A DNA stretch of 64,000 bases, from positions 173,296,861 through 173,360,860 of the forward strand of contig NC_081406.1 of assembly GCF_030272615.1 (NCBI RefSeq), given 5' to 3'. This DNA is from Cryptomeria japonica (Eukaryota; Streptophyta; Pinopsida; Cupressales; Cupressaceae). A program made the position numbers and the translations under genes. Positions 58,610-64,000 of this stretch are shown here, in pieces. Each line of letters starts with the position of its first letter. Positions within the stretch are counted from its first letter, which is position 1. The notes beneath the pieces were generated by a model. The model had not been told where the DNA came from, searched no databases, and saw nothing but the letters and a program-made list of their open reading frames with translations.

Positions 58610-60085
58610 CTATCTAGGAAAAATCTGTTCTAGTCCTATGAAATGATCTTGGGTAGAACTAGATTGAGACAGTTAGCCACAACTTTGAATATTATTTTGT
58701 ATGTGACATTGCATAGAGATATCAGCCTAAAGTTCGTGAACAAGAAGCAATTTTCTTTCTTAGGAATGAGGGTAATGTTTGTGTTATTCAAATCTTTAAA
58801 AACTCGCCACTTGTTCCTTGATTCCTCAACCATCCTTACTGCATTATCCCAAATGAAACCCCAACATTTTTCAAAGAAAATAGCAGTGAAACCATCTGGA
58901 CCGGAGGCCTTTTGTGGGTCCATTTGAAAAACTGCCTCCTTCACTTTCTTTGTAGAGACTAGTGACATCAGGAAACAATTGTCCACTGGTGTGAGCAGGT
59001 TTAAGATGCACCCTAGGAAATCCAAGTTAATTTGTTCTGATGCTCCAAGACCACCTAGAAGCATTTGAAAAAACGCCACTCCAGCTTTTTGGATCTCATT
59101 CGGGTCTGAAACTGTTCTTCCATTTGCATTTCTTATTTGATCTACTAGGTTCCAACTCTTTTTCATCTTTGTCATATTGTGAAAGAAACGGGTATTATAG
59201 TCACCTTTTGTGAGCCAATCCTCTCTCGATTTAGAGCGCCAATAGCACTCTTCTCTAGCTAATAGCTCACAATATTTAGCTAATAGGCTCTTCTCTTCCA
59301 TGTATTCTAGTTTTTTCATGCCATTGGCAATGACCCTTTGACTTATTTCTATCATCTCTTTCTCTACTCTTACTTTTTTTGAAAAAATGCTTTTAAAGTA
59401 ATTCTTTTTCCAGTCCTTTAATTTGCTCTTATTGAAAACATACATTCCTTTGTAAATGTTTGAGTCTGCCCACCATTGTTCCAAGAGGGGCATGATATTT
59501 GGGCTCCACATCCATATCCACATCTACGTCCACATCTATTTGAATCTGAATTGGCAATTTTGGTTTTCTCTGGCTTCTTCAATACTCATCTCGACTGGGA
59601 AATGATATAAGATGGGAACATGATAGATAGTAAATTTTGGGAGTGCAAAAGATGAAACCCAATCATTTGAGATTAAAAAAAAATGGTCTAGTCTCTCGAT
59701 AACGTTCATAAATCCATTGCGCCTATTGTTCTAGGTAAATGTTCCATTGGCTAGAAAAATGTCAACAAGATTATTTTTTTACACAAAATGCTTAAAATCA
59801 CTTTGAGTATGACTAACTCAACATAGACCCCCAAATTTTTCCTCATTAATCAAAATAGTATTGAAATTTCTAAAAATAATAAAATGATCATCTAAGAATA
59901 GGACAATCTTTTTAATGTTTTCCCACAAATTCTTCTTATCTTAGTTTTTGTGGGGCCATTCAAAGAAACCAACAAAGCATTCAAAGAAAAAAAAATAACC
60001 TTATACCCTTGTCTTCTCTTCTTCCTCTGATTGAGCTTGAATTGGAAGTGCGCCCAAATTCTCTACTTGATTTTCTCTTTGAGAT
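58610..60085 (-). pseudogene. LINE-B ORF2: endonuclease C-terminus and N-terminal RT
   Basis: Endonuclease remnants: KKNLWENIKKIVLFLDDHFI, FNTILINEEKFGGL and ERLDHFFLISNDWVSSFALP (60000-59580), with frameshifts. The 295-codon frame 59523-58636 includes LLAREECYWRSKSREDWLTK, GDYNTRFFHNMTKMKKSWN, MDPQKASGPDGFTAIFFEKC, NTNITLIPKKENC, FTNFRLISLCNVTYKIIFKV and ends NLVLPKIIS, followed by a stop. The catalytic FADD block, thumb and RNase H are absent, so the copy lacks its 3' half. Confidence 0.88.
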
Positions 60086-60089
60086 GGTT

Positions 60090-61343
60090 TAGATGAGCTA
60101 TGAATTTGACATTATGAGGGTTCTATGGATGATTTTGGGACTCAAATGAAAAGCATGAAATTACTTGAAAGATGGATGATTTGTGAAGAGAGGAGACTTC
60201 GATTTATAGATTGGAGGGACCCAAAATGGAGGGTCTTGAAATTGATCTTGAATGAAGGGCTAGGATTGAAAGAAAGTGAGAGAGGATTGAGAGGACAACG
60301 TGAGAGATCCAAGAGGTTTGCCATAAAGGCATTTCTTGTCTCCACACTTCTTAAGTACATGGGGAAGAGTTCCCCAAGTACATTTGGAATAGAAGAAGGA
60401 ATATAAAATTCCCTAGGGGAGGACAAAGAAATTGAAAATTCCAAGATAATATATTGTGTGCGGAGAAAAATTGGAGAAAGGAATTAAAAATTCTTTGGGA
60501 AGAAGAAGCATGAGGATGTACAAGGATTTGACATTCCTTCAATGGATAAAAGTTGGTGCATTTAAGGTTTAGAAGGTGAGATGAGAAATGACATTTATGG
60601 CAAGAAGTTGACTCATCCCTAATCGAGGTGATTAGGGATGTGCAAATAATTAGGAAGAGTGATTAGATTGGTTAATGAGGTATTAGGAGTGCCAGTGGGA
60701 ATGTTAGGAGGATGTGACCTAAGGAGAGAGAATGAGGGGAGGAATATAGAATTGGAGAAAATGATAAGCATGATTAGAGTAGGATTAATTAGGTTAGATG
60801 AGAGGATTGGGAAGTTTGTAGGAATTGGATAATTAGCTAATTAATTGGGATTAATTAATTAATCAAGGTTTTAGAAGAAATGATAAAGGGTGGAATGATT
60901 TTAGAAGAATAAGAAATAATTGATTTGGATAAATTAATTAAAAGTGCTATAGTGATAAAATTAATTAATTTGAAGAAGAAAGGGATTAACACAATTAAGT
61001 TAATTAATTATGTGGAAAGGTTTAAATTAATTAATTTTAAGCATCTACAGATTGTAGCCACCATCCGCTTCATTAATTGGGAAGTTAATGAAGCGGATGG
61101 TGGCTACAATTAATTGGATAATTAGCTAATTAGTTGGGATTAATTAACTAATCAAGGTTTTAGAAGAAATAATAAAGGGTGGAATGATTTTAGAAGAATA
61201 AGAAATAATTGATTTGGATAAATTAATTAAAAGTGCTATAGTGATAAAACTAATTAATTTGAAGAAGAAAGGGATTAACACAATTAAGTTAATTAATTAT
61301 GTGGAAAGGTTTAAATTAATTAATTTTAAGCATCTATAGATTG
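60090..61343. repeat. Insertion in LINE-B, probable solo LTR with partial tandem duplication
   Basis: Non-LINE, TTAATTAATT-rich sequence. Its right edge AAGCATCTACA (61049) resembles the E2 LTR end CATCTACA, and a minus-strand TATA-like CTATAAATC lies near 60203, so an LTR of a related family is likely. The last ~240 bp (60826-61049) recur at 61112-61343 with few changes. Between them lies a 60-bp palindrome. The left boundary and a target duplication could not be fixed. A 93-codon frame at 60125-60406 has no recognised motif. Confidence 0.45.
61051..61110. repeat. Perfect palindrome, 26-bp arms, 8-bp loop
   Basis: The left arm 61051-61076 (ATTGTAGCCACCATCCGCTT + CATTAA) and the right arm 61085-61110 are exact reverse complements, with loop TTGGGAAG. 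The left arm's first ~20 bases equal the LINE-B flank that follows the second repeat copy at 61343 (GATTGTAGCCACCATCTGC). Confidence 0.95.
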
Positions 61344-61530
61344 TAGCCACCATCTGCTTCAGCGCTTTCAATGTTTATTAAAAATCACCGCTTCATTTGT
61401 GGATAACTTAGTTTCCTGAAATAGTATCACTTCACATTATTGATGGTCCATTTGGCACTTAACCATGAGCCTTCTGTTAGGAGCTGGGCGTTTAATCCCC
61501 TAACGTTCCATGTTAGGAGCTTAATTTCTC
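61343..61530 (-). pseudogene. LINE-B ORF2 start, endonuclease N-terminus
   Basis: In minus-strand sense KLLTWNVRGLNAQ (about 61520) is the conserved endonuclease start, followed by FQETKLSTNEAVIF (about 61410) in a shifted frame. It runs into the inserted repeat at 61343. Confidence 0.8.
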
Positions 61531-61559
61531 CCCAAGGGACTTGACCACTCTCTAAGACC

Positions 61560-62200
61560 GAGTCAGATAAGTTTTAATGGATGCTTGCTCCTTTTGTTGC
61601 ACAATTTATTCCCTTTTGTTTGTTGGTCTTATGCCTAGTCTTCTTTCTTATTGGCTCTAAATTGAGGGCCTTGGCAATCTCTATGAGATTGCCTTGGGAT
61701 CCACAATATCGAGTGCATCTTCAAAAGTATCAGGGGTTTGTTCCCTATCTGATTCTTTACCAATGTCCGATGTAGGGAATCATTGTTAGGACATTTTCGT
61801 GAGTCTCTGTTTTGGGGTAAGTAGGATATGGCTCGCATACCGGCTCTGGTGGGATTTCAGTTTAGATGATATTTTTTTTATCCTTTTTCGGGGTCCATCG
61901 TTGTTGAATGGGCTTAGGGCATTTCTCCACGAAGTGCTACCCGCTCCTACATCTGAGACAAAAGAACTTTTCTTGTTCAACTTCAATCTCTTGTTGCTAT
62001 AAACTGAATGACAAAGAGAGATTTACCATTTTCGGAATTTTTTGGGTAGATAAAATGCGAATGTGGGCATATAAAGTAAAGTCACTACTCACCATATCGA
62101 AATCGATGGTATGACCTAGACAATTTCCAATTTTTTGCAAGACCTCCTCCAACCAAAATTATAAAGGCAGATTGTACGATCCAATCCAAATAGGTGTTGA
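61560..62200 (-). pseudogene. LINE-B ORF1, C-terminal part with CCHC knuckle
   Basis: Reading from 62200 leftwards: TPIWIGSYNLPL (the 'PxWIxxxxLP' block of plant LINE ORF1), then IGNCLGHTIDFDMVSSD, then a knuckle CLRCRSG-stop-HFVEKCP (about 61950-61910), CX2CX4HX4C with the residue before His changed to a stop. A polar tail follows to about 61560. The N-terminal part is missing because Copia-B starts here. Confidence 0.75.
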
Positions 62201-62616
62201 TAACTGATGTTGCTCTAGCATGCAACTAGATTAGTTTAGTTAATAGTTTTTTTGTTTATTCATGCAAATAAAGCATGTACTCCAACATGCATTAATCCTT
62301 AGGACTATTTTTAGTTTTGTTTTTTGCATGAGTTTGTTTTTTAGTAAATAAAGCATGTTGTGCATACACTTATTGTATTCTTAATTTAGGGAGTAGTTTT
62401 CTTTTTTTAGTTTGAGAGTCTTAGTAGCTTTCCATGCAAAGCTAGGAATATATTTAGAACTGCAGTTATTATTAATTCTTTTAGGCTGCAAATTCTTTAT
62501 ATATACAGCCTTTATGTAATTTTTTAATTAAGCTTCAATAAAGATATTGGTGTTTTCTTTTTTTTGTTGTTATTGTTTGCTAATCAGTTGGTTTAGGTTA
62601 GGTTCAAAATTTTACA
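62195..62616 (+). repeat. Copia-B 5' LTR (~420 bp)
   Basis: Ends CAAAATTTTACA two bases before the PBS. Candidate starts are TGTTGATAAC (62195) or TGTTGCTCTAGC (62209). TATA box TATATATA at 62498 and polyadenylation signal AATAAA at 62537 give a compact U3-R-U5. Confidence 0.75.
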
Positions 62617-62618
62617 AG

Positions 62619-62630
62619 TGGTATCAGAGC
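62619..62630 (+). promoter_or_regulatory. Copia-B primer-binding site
   Basis: TGGTATCAGAGC, the canonical site complementary to initiator methionine tRNA in plant copia elements. Confidence 0.92.
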
Positions 62631-62685
62631 AGGTAAAATTGTTTTGGGTTAATGTTTTATTGTTGGAATTTCGCCAAAGTTAATC

Positions 62686-64000
62686 ATGTCGAATTCTAAC
62701 CATATGCCCGTTCCAGAATTTGATGGGAATGATTATGATTATTGGTGCATTAAGATGCTGACCTTTTTGATTGGAAAAGATTTGTGGGAGATTATTGAAT
62801 CAGGTTATGAAGAGCCAACTGATTGGAATACCCTTATAGCCAATGAAAGAACAGCAAAAAAGGAAGCAAAGAAAAAGAATGCTCAAGCTTTGTTTCACAT
62901 TCAGATAGCTCTTGATAAGAGCTTATTTCCAAGAATATCAGGAGCAACAACTGCCAAAGATGCCTGGAAGACTCTACAAGAAACTTACCAGGGTAGTGAT
63001 CAAGTTAAAGTGGTCAAGCTTCAGACAAATTGAAGCGAGAGTTTGAGAATTTGAAGATGCAAGAAGCTGAAAGTATAAGTGATTATTGTGTCAAAGTCAA
63101 AGATGTGGTCAATAAAATGGCTACACTTGGGGAAATTGTAAGCAATGAAGTTTTGATAAAAAAAGGTGTTGAGATCTTTGACACCCAGATGGAATCATGT
63201 AGCAATAATCATAGAAGAAAGTAAAGATTTGAAAAAACTACAATTTGATCAACTAATTGGATCCCTGATGTCTCATGAAGAAAGATTGAAAGATTCTTTT
63301 GAAGGTGTAGAGAAAGCATTTTCCTCTAAATTGCTAATCACAAAAAAGGAAGATGCAAGCAGCAATAGTGTCAAAATCAATCAAGGCCAAAGTAAAGGGC
63401 AAAGCCAAAATTCTTCAAGAGGTAGAGGAAGAGGTGGCTCAAGAGAAAGTGGTGGTTTCAGAGGAAGAGGTAGAGGCAGATTTGATAAGAGAAATGTTCA
63501 ATGTTACCATTGTAATAGGTATGGCCACTTTGAAAGAGAATGCAGATTGAAAGAAGGTAAAAGTGCTAACTATGCTCAAGAAAGTAGTGAGAATCCTCCT
63601 GACCAATTATATTTGTCTTATGCAAAGGGTGAAAATACTAGTGAAGATGTTTGGTACCTAGATTCTGGATGCTCTAACCATATGACAGGCAATGAGAAGT
63701 TATTCTCAACAAAGGATGGAAGTTTCAAATCCAAGATCTAGCTTGGTGATGATAAATCATTGGAGGTTGCTGCCAAAGGAGCTATGGAGGTCCAAACAAA
63801 AGAAGGTATAAAGAGTATTCATGATATTTATTATACTCCATAATTGAAACACAATTTGTTAAGTGTTGGGCAGCTATGTGAGAAAAATTATAAAGTAGTC
63901 TTTGAGAATAAGACTTGTACTATCTATGATAAGAATAAGGATAATAGGGTGATCACTGTTGTTCCTATGACAAGAAATAGGATGTTCCCCTTGAGGTTTG
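62686..64000 (+). pseudogene. Copia-B gag-pol polyprotein, 5' part, frameshifted
   Basis: ATG at 62686 (MSNSNHMPVPEFDGNDYDYW) starts a copia gag with KDAWKTLQETYQGSDQVKVV. A frameshift near 63025 and another near 63170 break it, the parts aligning as KREFENLKMQEAESISDY and VLRSLTPRWNHVAIIIEESK. An Arg/Gly-rich stretch and the knuckle CYHCNRYGHFERECR (about 63511) follow, then protease VWYLDSGCSNHMTGNEKLFS (63650). A TAG at 63739 and a TAA at 63841 replace sense codons in FKSKI-LGDD and YYTP-LKHNLLSVGQL. The copy is defective but recent enough to be read easily. Confidence 0.92.

Larger units (their letters stand above)
58600..62200 (-). mobile_element. LINE-B, L1-type, truncated at both ends and interrupted
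   Basis: From 5' to 3' on the minus strand: ORF1 C-terminal part (about 62200-61560), endonuclease start (61520), an insertion (about 60090-61343), endonuclease C-terminus and RT N-terminal half, ending near 58610 before the catalytic RT box. The 5' end is replaced by the Copia-B LTR. Confidence 0.85.
62195..64000 (+). mobile_element. Copia-B, 5' part (LTR, PBS, gag, start of pol)
   Basis: A Ty1/copia element inserted beside or into the LINE-B ORF1 and running off the right window edge. LTR about 62195-62616, PBS 62619, gag from 62686, then protease and the start of the integrase region. The 3' LTR is not in the window, so the exact LTR start is uncertain within about 25 bp. Confidence 0.9.

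Noticed and set aside
60125-60406. 93-codon ORF as a small gene
   Set aside because: It lies in a probable LTR, no motif was recognised, and a 100-codon ORF overlaps it on the other strand.
61051-61110. Palindrome as a terminator or miRNA precursor
   Set aside because: The arms repeat the adjacent LINE flank, so a rearrangement explains them better than a conserved hairpin gene.

Overview
The window is plant nuclear DNA made almost entirely of transposable elements in several nested layers. Evidence for a plant: L1-type LINEs with a C-terminal zf-RVT/RNase H region, Ty1/copia elements with TGGTATCA-type primer sites, and two large Ty3/gypsy elements with two RNase H domains (Tat/Ogre-like) that also carry an antisense plant mobile domain (PMD) gene. 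The sequence is AT-rich and the layers are old and mutated, which suits a large repeat-rich genome. A gymnosperm is plausible but not shown. No intact host gene, tRNA, rRNA or CRISPR was found.

Layout: 1-6231 LINE-A (minus), whose 5' end abuts a ~357-bp satellite array (6232-9342). 10119-10677, 27685-27934 and 29699-30960 hold exons of an unrecognised minus-strand gene ('gene G'). Gypsy element E1 (plus, LTR from 10720) lies in one of its introns, and a stretch of gene G plus an LTR is present twice, on both sides of E1. 31030-33085 is AT-rich or featureless. 33091-58471 is Copia-A (minus). Its right-hand LTR is split by gypsy element E2 (minus, 40305-58382), with 5-bp target duplications for both insertions. 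58600-62200 is LINE-B (minus), interrupted by a probable solo LTR with a palindromic rearrangement. 62195-64000 is the 5' part of Copia-B (plus), cut by the window end.

E1 and E2 belong to related families and share an unusual plan. From 5' to 3' they have: LTR, PBS, a leader with 20-21-bp-phased TAGCGC-core repeats, a conserved ~125-residue ORF of unknown function, gag with a CX2HX4HX4C knuckle, protease, a G-patch-like segment, RT, RNase H, a second RNase H, and integrase. After integrase comes a convergent antisense two-exon gene encoding PMD, a Gly/Arg-rich region and a coiled coil. The intron of this antisense gene again carries a TAGCGC array, now in the opposite orientation. Exon 1 of the antisense gene is 75 nt in both elements. 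Both integrases have Lys where the catalytic Glu is expected.

Nearly all reading frames are broken. Many of the stops look like CAG-to-TAG, CGA-to-TGA or TGG-to-TAG/TGA changes, as expected from deamination of methylated cytosines in silenced elements. All calls come from reading the sequence by eye. No database search or alignment was run.
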